This document shows, one piece after another, positions 48,215-61,237 of a stretch of 64,000 nt of DNA. The stretch's first letter is position 1, and each line of letters starts with the position of its first letter. The translations under genes and the position numbers were made by a program. Source of the DNA: Syncephalis fuscata. Its lineage: Eukaryota; Zoopagomycota; Zoopagomycetes; Zoopagales; Piptocephalidaceae. Where the stretch lies: contig JAHLTZ010000029.1 in NCBI GenBank assembly GCA_025786725.1, positions 186,001-250,000 on the forward strand, given 5' to 3'. The notes below the pieces were generated by a model that did no database searches, had not been told where the DNA came from, and saw only the letters and a program-made list of their open reading frames with translations.

Positions 48215-49161
48215 ATAATAAATAAACATTATTTTGGCTAAATAACTGTTTTATTATCTATAATAAAGATGTATAATACTTGGATGAGTATTGCAAAATA
48301 CAACCTGGCTGAGCTGTACTTTGTCTCCTACATCTGAAATCCCCAAAGCAGCAATTCATTTTACGCAATCAATTGTAGTGATTTAAATAGTTGACGAGTT
48401 GATTAATTAATTTGTGTTTAAATAATCATTCACAATAAATATTAATATAATATAATATCATTATTATTTCCATAAAGTAGAATTGAATGTAATAGAACAT
48501 TGTATTAGTAGCTGCTATTTTAAACATTTAAATAAATAATGTAACATACTATTTGATTTCATTAAGATATTTGAGGTCAATTATTATTGTTGGCCATGTG
48601 TAGAAAAATTGATCAAATATTAATAGAAGCCATATGATTGTAATTCCATGTCATTACGCATTAATTGTTGTTACATCTATGTACAACATGGATTATTGCA
48701 TCTGAATGGTATATTATATTTTGGGCATATTTGTGATGTAAGATCAATATTAATATAATTATTATAAATATTGTTTATTAAATTGCCACTTCTTACTATA
48801 GTCAATCTGATTAAATAAATGGCATTTTGAACAATCAATATCTAAATGACAATGTATATATTAAAGCAATAATAAAGATAACTAATTAATTACACTATTG
48901 TATCGATAATTACACATGAATTAAATAATATTGGATGCAATATTATACATGTTATGGTGATGAATGAATGTTTAACTGTATTTAAAAGTGTTGAAGGGTG
49001 AAATGGATAAATAAAAATACAGGAGCAAAAGTATAATAGCTCCTACAGTCCAGTCGAATTACGGCTAAACCACGATGAAACAAAAATGAAATAAAATACC
49101 TTTACCATTTTCTTTTTTTCTCTTGTCGTACATACTCGTTTCGGCCTCAATAGCTATCACC
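48215..49161. other. AT-rich intergenic region
   Basis: Nearly 950 bp without a credible frame. The Efm5 promoter and a pyrimidine-rich 5' UTR (TTTCTTTTTTTCTC near 49,110) lie at the right end. Confidence 0.4.
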
Positions 49162-50154
49162 ATGAATTACAACAGTGACGACGAGCCCGTTCAACTATCT
49201 TCGCATGCCTTGGCCGCTTTGAAGGAATTTCTCGTCGAGGAACAAGAGCATGAAGAGAGATTTACCTTGTTGAAAGAAGCAGCGACCAAACGTTTTGACG
49301 AAGTTACTACGGAAGGTGGCGAAGGTAACACCGGTGATGACCCTTTATTTTCAATAGAGCTATTTAAAGAGGATTGGCAGGTAGGCGGGCCACACGATGG
49401 TGTATTTTTAATAATAAATAATTTTGTATTAATATGCTTGACAGCTTAGTCAGTTCTGGGTAAGTAATATCATGAATCAATCTAACGGTGCATAGACAAA
49501 GACACTTACGGACATGGTAGTATGACGATGATACAGCACGGAAACTAGCCCAGGAAGCAGTTAAACAAGCAGGAGATGGCCAGTTGATTGTTTGCATTAG
49601 TGCACCTAGTGTATTTATTATGCTTAAAGTAAGTATTGGTGTACAACAATGTATATCTAAAATATCAACCGGTGTACACAAACGCACCTGCACACAAATG
49701 GGCAGAAACTACGTGTTTCCAACCCCTTATTGTTATTAGAGTATGATGAGCGATTTGCCGTCTTTAAAAATGAATTTTGCTACTATGATTATAATGAACC
49801 GTTGGCGCCATTTACAGAGAATGAACACTTGCGTGGTAGTGCCGCCGTTGTTGTCGTTGATCCGCCCTTTTTGAACGAGAGCTGTTTTACCAAGATAGGT
49901 TTAACCGCCCGTACACTTGCCAATGAACAAACAAAATACATTGTTAATACAGGCAAGTTTAGCCAATATTCTTGTTCATGGCTAATGCTCACGGTTATTC
50001 GCTACTAGGCTGGAAGATACAAGAGATTGTGCTACGCGAATTACCGGTTTTCTTAACCGCCTTTGAGCCTCGACACCGCAATGGATTGGCCAACGATTTC
50101 CGGTGTTTTATAAACTATAATAGCGATGTGCTCGGATTCGCCTCATCTATTTAG
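49162..50154 (+). CDS. EFM5: eEF1A lysine methyltransferase Efm5 (EEF1AKMT1/N6AMT2 family)
   Basis: Methylates a lysine of translation elongation factor 1A (known in yeast). Start MNYNSDDEPVQLSSHALAAL (49,162); an upstream frame has no family match. Conserved: LFKEDWQLSQFWYDDDTA, then QLIVCISAPSVFIML, LLLLEYDERFAVF, then YDYNEPL. The DPPF catalytic motif lies in VVVVDPPFLNESC (about 49,860). The C-terminal part reads FEPRHRNGLANDFRCFINYN. The last intron (49,953-50,008) has a GC donor (GCAAGT) and joins VNT to GWKIQEIVLRELP in phase 1. Without it the frame ends early, so a GC-AG intron is well supported. Confidence 0.88.
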
Positions 50155-51538
50155 CGAGTTATATGTGATTGAAACCTATAACAATATAGTGGATTCAGTA
50201 TGTTACAAAATAATATACAATGGTATAGAAATACATTGTTGATATAGGTGGATAGAGTATAGATGCATACTGGATAATAAATCTATAATAATAAATAGTT
50301 TAAGCGCCGATGTCATTTACCACTCACCATCATGTTCAATAAATTGAATGCTATTAAACGTAGTCATTTGATCACTAAATCATACTGAATGTTTAATAAT
50401 GTTTAATGCTTACAAAAAAGGTTATTTTTATTTAATTAGTAAATGAAATGATATATACAAGCCATAAATCGAATGGCATTGTACATATAAAGATTATGAA
50501 CAAATTGAAATACAAATGAGAGAATTGTTCAAGTGATAGAACAAAACAAAGAATAAAAACAGTCGCGTAAAATGAAATACAACTATAGAACAATGTCATC
50601 AGTAAAACAATGGTGTAATAAGAAGCAGATAATTGCATGTGTAAAATATTACGACTTCATAAATGATGCATTACATTTGTCGATAATCAAGTTAATATTT
50701 TTGAATTCAATTGTCATTGCAGTACATTATTTTACCTCTGAATTTATTTACATTTCCATCTCTTATATGTTGTATTTTCCTATCTATATATATATTGGAT
50801 ACTTGGCTGTAAGCTAGAACTCAACAAGTCCTTCTTTCTTATATTATGCTAATTATTGTGTTATTATAGAATGAGATACTTTTGCCATATGTTATGATCT
50901 TTATGAGCAGTGTAGTGCCTATAGTTTACACTGTATCGATCATAAATTATATATGATGTAACAACTTGCCAATCCTTGTCTCTATCAATGTCATAAAATG
51001 TTCAGTTGTTCAATGTCATAGAAATCTGTGATATTTGATTTGTCTAACACTGTTATTTATTACAAGTGCACACACCAAAATTGCCAAGATCCGATGCAAG
51101 TTACATCAGGGCAAACATTCACCGCAGGTGATTGCTGATAAACCATAGATGCAAGTAGGTTTATAAAAGCCATAGTCATAGAACTTGTTACACGAACTAC
51201 AATAGTAGTAAATGTTCGGGTTTACGAGATGGGATAATGCCGAGGATTGATGTGTGATTAGTTCGGATATTATTACAAAACGCCGAGGATTAATGCATGA
51301 TTAGTCAAATATTCACCACAAACTTGGTTGTTTGCTATAACGCAGAATTGTCTAGCTGACTGGGCTCCTCCGTTTCGTAGACTGGCACTTACTAATCAAA
51401 TATTTAGATTCTCTCACGTTCCACATTGTTCCTTGGATTGTTTAAATAAATAAACTGCTCACGTCTAAAACAGTTTGCAATTATCATCGTCTTGTTTTCT
51501 ATTTGGTTCTACTACCATTCTTCACAGCTATCGTCGTC
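50155..51538. other. AT-rich intergenic region
   Basis: About 1.4 kb. A plus-strand frame at 50,572-50,817 (81 codons, Ile/Tyr-rich) looks like AT-driven noise. No gene called. Confidence 0.35.
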
Positions 51539-52169
51539 ATGACTATTGTCATTCCAAAGGAATTTGCCTATGTAATGACCAAATGAAATAATAGCACTTT
51601 GATAAACTAACGCTTGTGTTTCTGCCACTGCTATTAGGTTGCCTTGGCAGCAGCTTCTACCATCTTTGTCTATGTAGGACTAGGATTTTCGGTAGGCATT
51701 GCTCGCAAGAAGTATAAGGTACAATATCCAGATATGGGCTCAGGCATTTATGCTCAGAAACTAAGGTATTGCTTTATTCTACGTTGCAGTGACTGTGACT
51801 AACGCTTCAATGCCACTGTGACTATTAGCGAAAAAGATTGGATCGCGTTTAACAATGTAATGCGCAGTCATTTGAATTTGAGCGAACAAATCCCTGCCTA
51901 CTTGGTATTGTTACTTCTAAGTGGTATCTTCTATCCAACGGTCGCTGCATCCATTGGCTTCCTTTATACAGTAAGCAATACATACAGCGTAAAGTATTAC
52001 ATTAATTAATCTTGATATTTAATAATAGGGCGGCCGTGTTGTTTACGCCAAAGGCTACCAGTCTAAAGGTCCTCAGGGCAGATTTATTGGTGCCGGTATC
52101 TCTGCTCTTTCTATGATTTCATTGTTGACCCTAACGGTCGTTGGATCTGTTAAAACTATTACCGGTTAA
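51539..52169 (+). CDS. Microsomal glutathione S-transferase 3 (MAPEG family)
   Basis: Small membrane protein of about 150 residues with glutathione transferase/peroxidase activity in the family, located in the ER or outer mitochondrial membrane. Four exons: MTIVIPKEFAY; VALAAASTIFVYVGLGFSVG to YAQKL; then FNNVMRSHLNLSEQIPAYLV (the MAPEG FN-x-x-R-x-H signature); then GGRVVYAKGYQSKGPQGRFI. Four hydrophobic helices fit the fold. Ends SVKTITG-stop at 52,169. The phases of all three introns agree. It is convergent with the TFIIIC gene, about 80 bp apart. Confidence 0.92.
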
Positions 52170-52252
52170 TTTGAAGTAAATAAAGCAAAATCGCATGTAT
52201 TACTGCCTATATATGATGGATAGCCGATAGATAGCTGTTAAATGTCAATGTT

Positions 52253-55200
52253 TTATTCATGTGCAAGAACGCTGTAGAAAGACGATCCGCAGTAAATACA
52301 AGCGGGTGCCAACTGTTCTATAATACCATCAATAAGTAAAGAAGACGACTTATTTGTATTGTTTGTATTGTTTGTATTGTTTGCATTGCTATTTAAAGAT
52401 AGCCAGCTAGGCGCTATAGTTTTAGCTTGACAAGTTACGCATGTACGCAAAGAATGAGAAAGCTGTGGTATCTGTAAAGTGACCGTACAACGATCTGTTA
52501 AATAAAACATTAATTAGCATAATGATTGTAAGTATGCATCATCTTACTCCATCGATGGCCTCGTGGACACTCCCAACGGATAAAGATTGGATAGAATTGT
52601 ATCTTTGCAAACGGGACAACACTCTACAGTGTTTTCTATGGCTGCCCATAGCTTTAGAGAAATTAAACGAGTTTTTAGTGCATTGGCTAGCGCAGTGAAT
52701 AATGATTGATGGGCACTTGATATGAATTTGGCTGATGCTAAAAGTAAATGGCAAACCAGCATTGATTCTAATAAAATAGATTAGAAGTGTTTATACTGTA
52801 TTTTGGCATATTACCATTTGACAATAAAAGAGTGTCTAGCTGGGATGGTGTGTAATAAACTGGAGTAAATTGTATAGATGTTGTGAAAAAAGATGTGCTT
52901 GCATAGCCTCATAATTGTTTTAGTATCCTTTAATATGGATAAAGTCCAGTTGTGATGTTGTGTTTGAGACTATATATATATGTTGTATGTATATTATAAG
53001 TATTATAATAGTAAATAATATCTATAAACAAATACTTGCCATGATACAATGAATCAAATAATACAAATCACGCTGGGCTATTGATGATTGACACCAAAAG
53101 TCATTTGCATTCTTATTATTATTACTAAATAGATGGACAATTGTGTTAAACAATACTAATATCGTAAAATGGTAAATTACCTTTTTGCATTAGATTGACC
53201 AATTTGTTGTTTTAATAAAACAAAAGCTTTTAATATTGGAGCCAGTGTTAATGATGGATCTTGCGGTTCTTCATCCACTCCATAAATACACTGATCTAAT
53301 AGATCCCAATAACGCATTGATGGTGATATATCTAATGTCGATAAATTATATTAATTAAATAACCACAATATTAATACTATTACATACCGATGGGCAAGTG
53401 TTGTATCGCTTGAGCTTGCAAGTCGGCAAATTCAGATGACCAAGGAGAATTAGATAGAAACAATCCTACATGCAATAGCTCTTCATTAAGTAGGCCATAA
53501 TTAAGCCTCATGGGCCGCACCCCACTACAGTAACCATTAAATGTTAATAGCATTATTTACAGCATTTACAATGCTTACAAATAAATTACGGTAGTATATA
53601 TACTATGATATGTAGTAACTAGTCCATGGACACGTGGCTCAATTATATTGAATCGATTACTAAGAGCAGCTGTATTGGTCTGACCGGCATCACCAATGCC
53701 TCCACGACTATTCTGCGCACTATCCTCTTCTTCTTCACGAAATGTATTAATATGATGAGATAGCAGCTTCATTATTCGCTGCGTCAATTGACTAGAAGCC
53801 TGTGTATCTACCATAATAGTTGATGGTTGTAGCTGAATGACCTCGATGCATTCAAGATCCATTGAAATAACCTTTAACATTGTATCTGACATCCATGTAA
53901 TTGCTATAACAATTCAATGACGTAAATATCATTATGGATAGTTAGATAATTACAGCCTACTCTATTACACATATGATTATTTACCAGTAATAGGCATGGT
54001 GCCTTCAATTAAATGAGATAGTAGCGATGATGATGATGACGATGACGATGATGATTGATCTGATTGCCATACATAAAGCATCGTACTTTTAGCAATAGCC
54101 AGTTGTTGATAAGTGCGAGTAGCACGAGTGGCTAGTCTACTGCACCATTTCAATACTGTACATGGACGTCCATCAGCGGTTAATATTTTTTCAACAAGTT
54201 CTACCTTAATTTCTGGAATATCATCCAGTGTTTTTAATAAAGAGATTGTCACTTTCCAAATTGTAACACTGCCCATGGCACAGGCTGTCGCCAAATAGGC
54301 CATCTCTATCGATGCAGCTTAGCTTGCTATATTAATAAGGTGATGTAATGCTTGTACAATACCTTGTTGGTCCGTATGGATCCACGGTGACCAAGCCATT
54401 AATGATACCCATGTAGTATGGGCCTGTTCGATCATTACAGATACAGCCAACTGCTGGGTTCTCTTAAACCAACTGCATAGATTAATTAGCTAGTAGATTA
54501 AATACAATTCATAACCTACGCCCATAGCTCTATCTGTCCTGTTTGATATCCAACAGCCAGACAAGCAGGTATTTTATTATTTCTAACAATTTGTTCTGAC
54601 CAGGCCAAAGCTAATAATAGTTTAAATAAATTGACCAACTACTAGCCATGTGCTCATTATTACCTGTAGCTTGTAAATGAGCCAGTTTAGTATTTATAGG
54701 AAATACCAATAACTAGCCATTATAAGTAGTTGTCTACTTGTATTATTTAACATAGCTCACCTCATACCATGAAAAGGTAGCTGGATGTTGCTGTGGTGCG
54801 TAAATAATAATCTTTCTTCCTGTATCGGCAATTGCCGTAATCAAACATCTAATATTTAATTAATACAACAACAATATCACTATTAATAGTAAACTACCCT
54901 TCATAAGATGAACATCCTATGGGTGACCATTGAACTTGATGAAATCCACGCGGTCTTAATATCATTTCTACACATTGATTAATACTAACGTAACATTTAA
55001 ACATGTATACCTTCTGATATCATAATTTCCATCTTTCTCTGTTCTTCAACAGCTACACCTGTCACTTCCGTAATATCTCTACGTATGATTGTTTGATGGA
55101 AAGACGGCCTTCCCATTTGTTGACGGCCTTCATTAGGTGTCTAATCATATCCGTTTATTGATAAATTGAAGCGATATCCAACTGGACAACACCCACCAGA

Positions 55201-55319
55201 ATAAACAATGTACTCCTAGTAACTACAAGTAGTTGGTGGTCGTTTGACCAGTGAAGCGCATCCGGTCCAAAAGGATGTTCGTTTAGTATAATATTTTCTG
55301 GTATATCTGTATCCATCAT
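52253..55319 (-). CDS. Transcription factor IIIC subunit, TFIIIC90/Sfc9-like
   Basis: Subunit of the RNA polymerase III factor TFIIIC. Start chosen at MMDTDIPENIILNEHPFGPD (55,319), leading into ALHWSNDHQLLVVTRSTLFI, the first propeller strand. Further propeller-like exons: RPRGFHQVQWSPIGCSSYEG, CLITAIADTGRKIIIYAP, ACLAVGYQTGQIELWAWL, and MAYLATACAMGSVTIWKV. A helical region follows. The C-terminal zinc module is clear: VECCPVCKDTI, then ECPRGHRWNRCTVTLQIP, LRTCVTCQAKTI, then APACIYCGSSFYSVL with stop at 52,253. One extra G near 52,573 is needed before ECPRGHRW. About a dozen introns, some joins unsettled. The zinc finger carries most of the assignment. Confidence 0.75.
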
Positions 55320-55548
55320 ATAGACATTAGTGGGACAAAAAGAATAAAAAGACGAGAAAACAAAAGACACGTTGTCAATAACAATAGTTGGCAATATCCA
55401 TAATAGTGACAATAGCGTTAGAATCTGTAGTTACAGCATTTCTTTCTAATAGTATTCTTGTTTCTATTCATTCGCCTTATTCACATACGGTAAGTACTTT
55501 GATACTTAATAATGTTGAAGTAGATTTATAACTGAGTGCTAGATTGCT
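55320..55548. promoter_or_regulatory. Divergent promoter region, TFIIIC subunit and Yif1
   Basis: 230 bp between the two start codons. No TATA-like or repeated element stands out to me. Any shared control is inferred from geometry alone. Confidence 0.3.
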
Positions 55549-57021
55549 ATGAATCCGTATTCTTCAGCTCATGGCGGCGGTGGTCATTATCCTGCGTCAT
55601 CGTCGGGTGGCGACCCTGACCGACACAATGACTATCGACAAACGCCACCACCGCTACAACATCCACATCCAACGCATCCACCAGTATCACTACCAGAATC
55701 AAGTGTATCGCCACCTATAGGCTATGGCCAACCACCATTACCGTCACAGCAACAACAACAACAGCCGGGCTATGGACAACCGTCGCAACTACCTTATGGT
55801 CAGCCACCACACCAACACCAGCAGCAACACCAACAGCAGCATGGGCAGTATGGTGCGCCTTCTAACGGATTTCCATATAATGCAAGTCAATCTGGTGGTT
55901 TTACTGATCAATTTGGCAATATGATGTCTGTTAATGATTTGGGCATGGCCGGACAACTAGGCATGCAATTTGGTCGATCAGCCGTGTTAGCTGGTAACGA
56001 CTACGTACAAAAAAATGTAAGTAATAAGTGCAGATATAGTATAATAATTAAATATAATGTATTAATAACACCCATGCTATTATTATAGTTTGATCGATTT
56101 ATTCCAGTATCTAGTTTAAAATACTATTTTGCCGTTAGTAATACGTATGTTATCTATAAGTTGGCTATTTTATTATTCCCCTTCCGGCATAAGGTAGGTT
56201 GTAAGACATTAAATAAATAACTACTAACGGATGGAATAGCCGTGGTCAAGAATGGCGCGTAGATCCGAAGAAAATGGCCAGATGGAGGGATACAAACTGC
56301 CACGGGAAGATATTAACGCACCTGATATGTATATTCCAGGTAAGTAGTCTATTATTGATATAATTAATAGACGTTTTATTTATAAATAATGGCATCTAGT
56401 TATGGCATTTGTTACGTATGTTCTATTGGTCGGTATTGTTGTAGGCCGTGAGGATAAGTAAGTATTGGATAGCAGTGTTATAACTAGTCTAATCTAATTA
56501 TGTATTAATTATTAGATTCGACCCAAGTATATTGGGGTTGACGGCAACAACGGCTATTGGATTGGTAGCACTTGAAGTGGGATTACTTAAACTTGGCTGT
56601 TATCTTTTGAACATTACAACGGATATTCAGTTTTTGGATTTGGTTGCTTATTGTGGTTATAAATTTGTTGGGTAAGTAGTAATGTAGATTGTCACTTATT
56701 ATTGACTTATTCGAGAATAGTGTGATATTTACGGTTTTGATCCAATTTATCTTTCCCGGTCGTGGTATGTGGATTGCCTTTGCTTATACGTGTATGGCAA
56801 TTGGGTTCTTTTTATTACGGTCATTGCGATACATTGTACTGCCTGACTCGTCAAATACACCATCAACCGTGTTGAATCCACAACGTAAACGACGTGTGCA
56901 CTTTCTATTTGCCATGGCTACCTTGCAGCTTGTTTCTATGTGGTTCCTGTCCATAACTGTTAATCCAATTGAGACTGTTCCAACCAAACCCATAGGCGGC
57001 ACTGCTCCGACGTCAACATAA
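55549..57021 (+). CDS. YIF1: Yif1 (Hrf1 family) ER-Golgi membrane protein
   Basis: Partner of Yip1 in COPII vesicle traffic. The first 135 residues are Gln/Pro/His-rich (runs of Q and GYGQP repeats). Then comes the Yif1 core: [20 protein letters not shown], then [20 protein letters not shown], then [32 protein letters not shown] marks the first transmembrane helix. Four more hydrophobic helices follow, ending in [18 protein letters not shown]-terminus GTAPTST, stop 57,019-57,021. Six exons, all in phase. Family assignment is firm. Confidence 0.93.
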
Positions 57022-57630
57022 GAGTATTGTTAATAAAAGTAATAGTGCTAAGAAAGATATAGAATGGTACTGAATGGCTATTACTATAATTGGTATAACA
57101 AAATAAATAATACTATTTTGTGTTATATTTTGATATAACTAATGTAACTAACATGTATAATACTATTTAATTGTTTATATTTTATGGATACTGAAACTGT
57201 AACTATGAGCTATATTTTAAAGCACTTTTTATATATTGTCTATTATATATTTGTTGTTGTAGAGTGAATTATTTTAAATATATAGTATAATTTCTATAAA
57301 CAGTACAATTAGTCTTGTTATCCTTTTATTTGAACATAGGCTAGTATATTGATGCAACTATTGTAACGTACAATAAGGGCGTTGTAATAGCTCTTAAACA
57401 GTCGCTTATTTCTTTTAATAGCTTGAATTCGCATACTAATAAGTATTTCATCTTATAATTCAAACTATATACGGCAAACTATACTTTTCTCTTTATTTGG
57501 TTATTCTGAACAACTTACTAGTTATATTCTGTACAAAAGAAACAACTATAGCTGCTTTACCATTACTTTAACGATAGCTCATTGTTAGCTTTCAATTCTA
57601 AAGTGGTTCACGCCTGATTGCTGGCACAGT
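57022..57630. other. AT-rich intergenic spacer
   Basis: About 600 bp; 3' UTR of YIF1 and promoter of the WD40 gene. No coding frame seen. Confidence 0.4.
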
Positions 57631-59827
57631 ATGGATGAAGATTTCGACCAGGAATTGCTTTATCCTGTAGGACCGTATGAAGGGTATACACTGGATAGCG
57701 CAGAAGAAGAGTCAACGGAAGATGAAGAGGATACTTTGGATGATATGGAAGAGCATATGATGGATAATGAAGAAGAATACGGTAAGTGTTATGGCTGTCA
57801 CTATATAAAATAGTAGTTTATCTTAAATAATTGCTCAAGATTCAGATTCAAATGGTATACCACGTAACAAAGTAATTATTTATCTATTTATACGTATACT
57901 GGTGTTGATATATTGTTGAAAATTAGAAATTCAGAGTGACGCAAGATGATGTAGCACGTGGTATTGACATTGTAAATAGACTGAATAAATGACATATTCA
58001 ACGGCTAATACATGAATTGATACTCTAGCAAGGTATTGATTGGTCCAGTTTGCCAATGGGTCGCCAGGATTTCCGTGATAATCGGTAATTAGTTGTAATA
58101 GGAAACGGTTAGACTTGGTCATTTATTGGTGAATCATTAGAGTGGCTACATTTGAAAACTTTAGAGGTTTACACATACCCGATAGTACAATCAAAGATGT
58201 AGGTGGTGTATAAATAGATTGGTAGACAGAAGAATGTTATTAAGCATAAAAATCAAATAGGAGATTTCTACAGTAGAAACCGATGGTGAATTTTATAAAT
58301 TTCGATATTCAGACTTGACAGAAAGATGTATGGCTCCACACTTTCAGTTGCGTAACCATTTATGGGCTACGAGTAAAAATGATGTATTTTATAGCGGTAA
58401 GTTGCTTTATCTACTTACTTGTTTATTAATAAGTATTGTGGACAATTAGCTGTTAACAAGGTATGTCGTTGGAATCCATTGGGCTCGCCCCGTCAACCAC
58501 CTCCACAGCCAAATACCCATCGAATGGGCGATTTATATCTACCCATGACATTACATCACTGTGCTGCAAGTATGGCTTTATGTTTGTAGGCGGTAATTAT
58601 CTTTATTTATTATTACATGGCCAGTTGACCCATTTATGTATTTATAGGATGGAGCGGTGACTACTATTGGGAGCCATTGGATATGGATAGCGATAATATG
58701 GATAGTCAAAAGCGTTACAATGCTATCGTTCCGGCAGAGAATAGCATCACCAACTATGTTGATATTATACGACAAAGATCGGGCAGTGGGTTACTAAACA
58801 AGTGTAAATATTCGTGTTAATCTGTTTTATTGTTAAATATTGCAGCATTAGTGGCAAGTAATGATAAGAATGTACGTATAATCGATATGGCAACTCGAAA
58901 TATTTTATCAACATTTACATTTTCATGGGATGCCAATGTAATTATTAATTTATATGTATTTTAAATGATTTGAATACTTATTGTAAATGATTGAATTTAT
59001 CAATTAGTGTATTGCTCAAAGTCCCGATACTCGTTTATTTTGTGTAGTTGGTGATGATTTGGATGGTTTAATTATTGATGCAAAATCCGGTCAACGTAAA
59101 TAACCGTAATGACAATTGAGTTAAGCATTGTTACTAACGGGTAGATTACTAGGTGTCAGCAAATTAATAGGACATATAGACTATTCATTTGCATGTAGTT
59201 GGAGTCCAAATGGACTAGTGATTGCGACTGGAAATCAAGGTAAGTGGCTATAATTACAAATATATTTGCAAATATATAATACTAACAACAACAACAACAA
59301 TAATAATAATAGATAAAACTACTCGGTAATTAATATATACATAATTATAATAGTTGCTAGTTCTAATTCATACTTTAGATTATATGATGTGCGTAAATTG
59401 TCGGATTCCTTTGCCGTGCTAAGCGGATACATGGGTGCTATTCGATCTCTTCGATTTTCAGATGATGGCGCATTTCTAGCTATGGCAGGTAAGTATGGTA
59501 TTGTAATGTTAATACATCGCTTTCTAGTTTATTATAATCTAATTTATAATGTTAGAACCGGCTGATTTTGTACATATCATTGAAACAAGAACATGGAATC
59601 GATCGCAAGTTATCGATATGTTTGGTGAAATTGGAGGCATTTCTTTTACGCCAGATGATGCCACTAGTTTATTTATCGGTAATGCCGACTCTGGATTGGG
59701 GTAAGCAATGAAACAAAGAGATAAATTATTGGATGGTAATATTAATAATGACAACAAAAAATATAGTGCTATAATGGAATATGAACGAAACTGGGCATCC
59801 TACGATGCTACAGAATGGTTACCGTAA
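57631..59827 (+). CDS. WD40-repeat protein of the fungal SPBC2A9.03 type
   Basis: The acidic N-terminus (MDEDFDQELLYPVG to DNEEEY) is followed by DSDSNGIPRNKKFRVTQDDV and ARGIDIQGIDWSSLPMGRQD, a signature I associate with uncharacterised fungal WD40 proteins. Propeller blades follow: LRNHLWATSKNDVFYSAVN, KVCRWNPLG, FACSWSPNGLVIATGNQ, LYDVRKLSDSFAVLSGYMGA, LRFSDDGAFLAMAEPADFVH, SFTPDDATSLFIGNAD. Ends MEYERNWASYDATEWLP at 59,827. About ten introns of 45-110 nt. Function unknown; likely a scaffold. The middle exons at 58,460-58,800 are the least certain. Confidence 0.72.
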
Positions 59828-60601
59828 CGTGTTAGCTATAGTAAAATGTTAATACAACAAAAATTATGATGTATGGAAAGAGTAATTGATATTTCTAGAC
59901 CAACAACCATTGATTTGTTGCATTGTGAGAGGTTACAGCATGAACTACTTTCACATAGCTTTGTATTACGATTTAAAGTACTTCTATACCATGTAGATTG
60001 ACAAAATAAAATAAAGACGTTATATTTGTTAGAATCATTGATGTCCAATATATAATGACTAAAAGGAAGAGAAGAGGATATACAAGCTGTATTTATTGAT
60101 TATTTAATGAATGTATACTATATACAAACCAGGAAAATTACAGCTTATAACATTAGCCATTTTTGATTTTGTTTTAATGTCTTTAATTTTATTAATATTG
60201 TGCAATTTAGCCAGCATGTTTTACAATTATTACTTTATGGTCAATTTCTAAAAATAAAATAAAAACTGATCAATCAATCGCTAAAGTGGAATATACTAAT
60301 CATTATTCTGTTTGTACTAAAATCATTGTTTAATTTATTTACTTAAACCGCAAGCTGGTAATGACAGTGACATCGTAATCGGTACATAACATAACGTAGC
60401 ATTTTTTAGAAAATGGAATCACGTGCTTATTGCAGTAAACTTGCGTAGACAAGTTTGTATAGTTGGATAGACCCAATTACATTCACGTGGGTCAGTAGTA
60501 TAATAGCTTATTAGCCAAATAGCTAAATAGCCCAAGACTGCTACCAAAACTTGGTGTATACAAAGCCAAATGGTGCGGCATCAAACAACTTTATTTCTCT
60601 A
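59828..60601. other. AT-rich intergenic region
   Basis: No credible coding frame on either strand; probable 3' ends of the WD40 gene and of the small convergent frame. Confidence 0.35.
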
Positions 60602-60883
60602 TTAATACGCATTTAATTTATGCTTGATTAAAAGTTTAACCAATAGCTCAACTATACTACAATATTCATTTATAGATTTATTGTTTATTTTGTCTAAAAA
60701 GCTGTCAATATCTTTCATTGGTTTACTGTTCAGATTTAGTAAATTTATGATAGTGGAGTTTAATTTTTTGTTCTCCTTGTTCTTTATTAGCCCCAACTTT
60801 AATAGCACGACATATTTAATATGGCTTTGCATCCACTTTAGCTATATCAATCACAAAAGTCACAGCACTGAAATAGATAACAT
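60602..60883 (-). pseudogene. Small secreted-protein-like gene with broken frame
   Basis: ATG at 60,881-60,883 opens MLSISV. One base further on, the frame continues VTFVIDIAKVDAKP, giving a signal-peptide-like N-terminus ending in VDAKP as in the micro-exon gene. A second slip leads into HIKYVVLLKLGLIKNKEN and then a 60-residue hydrophilic segment (LNSKPMKDIDSFLDKINN, SINEYCSIVELLVKLL) ending LNAY at 60,602. The pieces look coding, but two single-base breaks in 100 bp suggest decay or sequence error. No known family. Confidence 0.35.
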
Positions 60884-61237
60884 TGGTAAAAAAAACCTTA
60901 TAATAATATAAATAAATAAATATAAATAGAATAAACAATAAAACAAACAACATCTAATAGTCAGTAGTGGTTGTTTGGTACAAAAAAGTTTGGTAACAAT
61001 AAGTACTAAATTACAAAGGAGGATTGTATATCTATTTGTATGGGTGGATAGGTATCCTTCATCATTGGCCGTAATTGACACCTTACACTGTTTGATTGGC
61101 TAATATCTTCTAGACACCGATTCCCTTTGATCTGTCTGTGAATTAAATAGAACAAGACTCGGCTGATACGTTGGTAGTTGTTACTTCTCGCAGTTGTTTC
61201 TTTATTGATTGATACACACACATTAACTATTTCCATC
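60884..61237. other. Intergenic spacer
   Basis: About 350 bp with an (AATA)n-rich stretch near 60,900-60,940; includes the promoter and 5' UTR of the SURF4 gene. Confidence 0.35.

Noticed and set aside
50572-50817. 81-codon Ile/Tyr-rich frame
   Set aside because: Composition follows base bias; no start context or partner exons.
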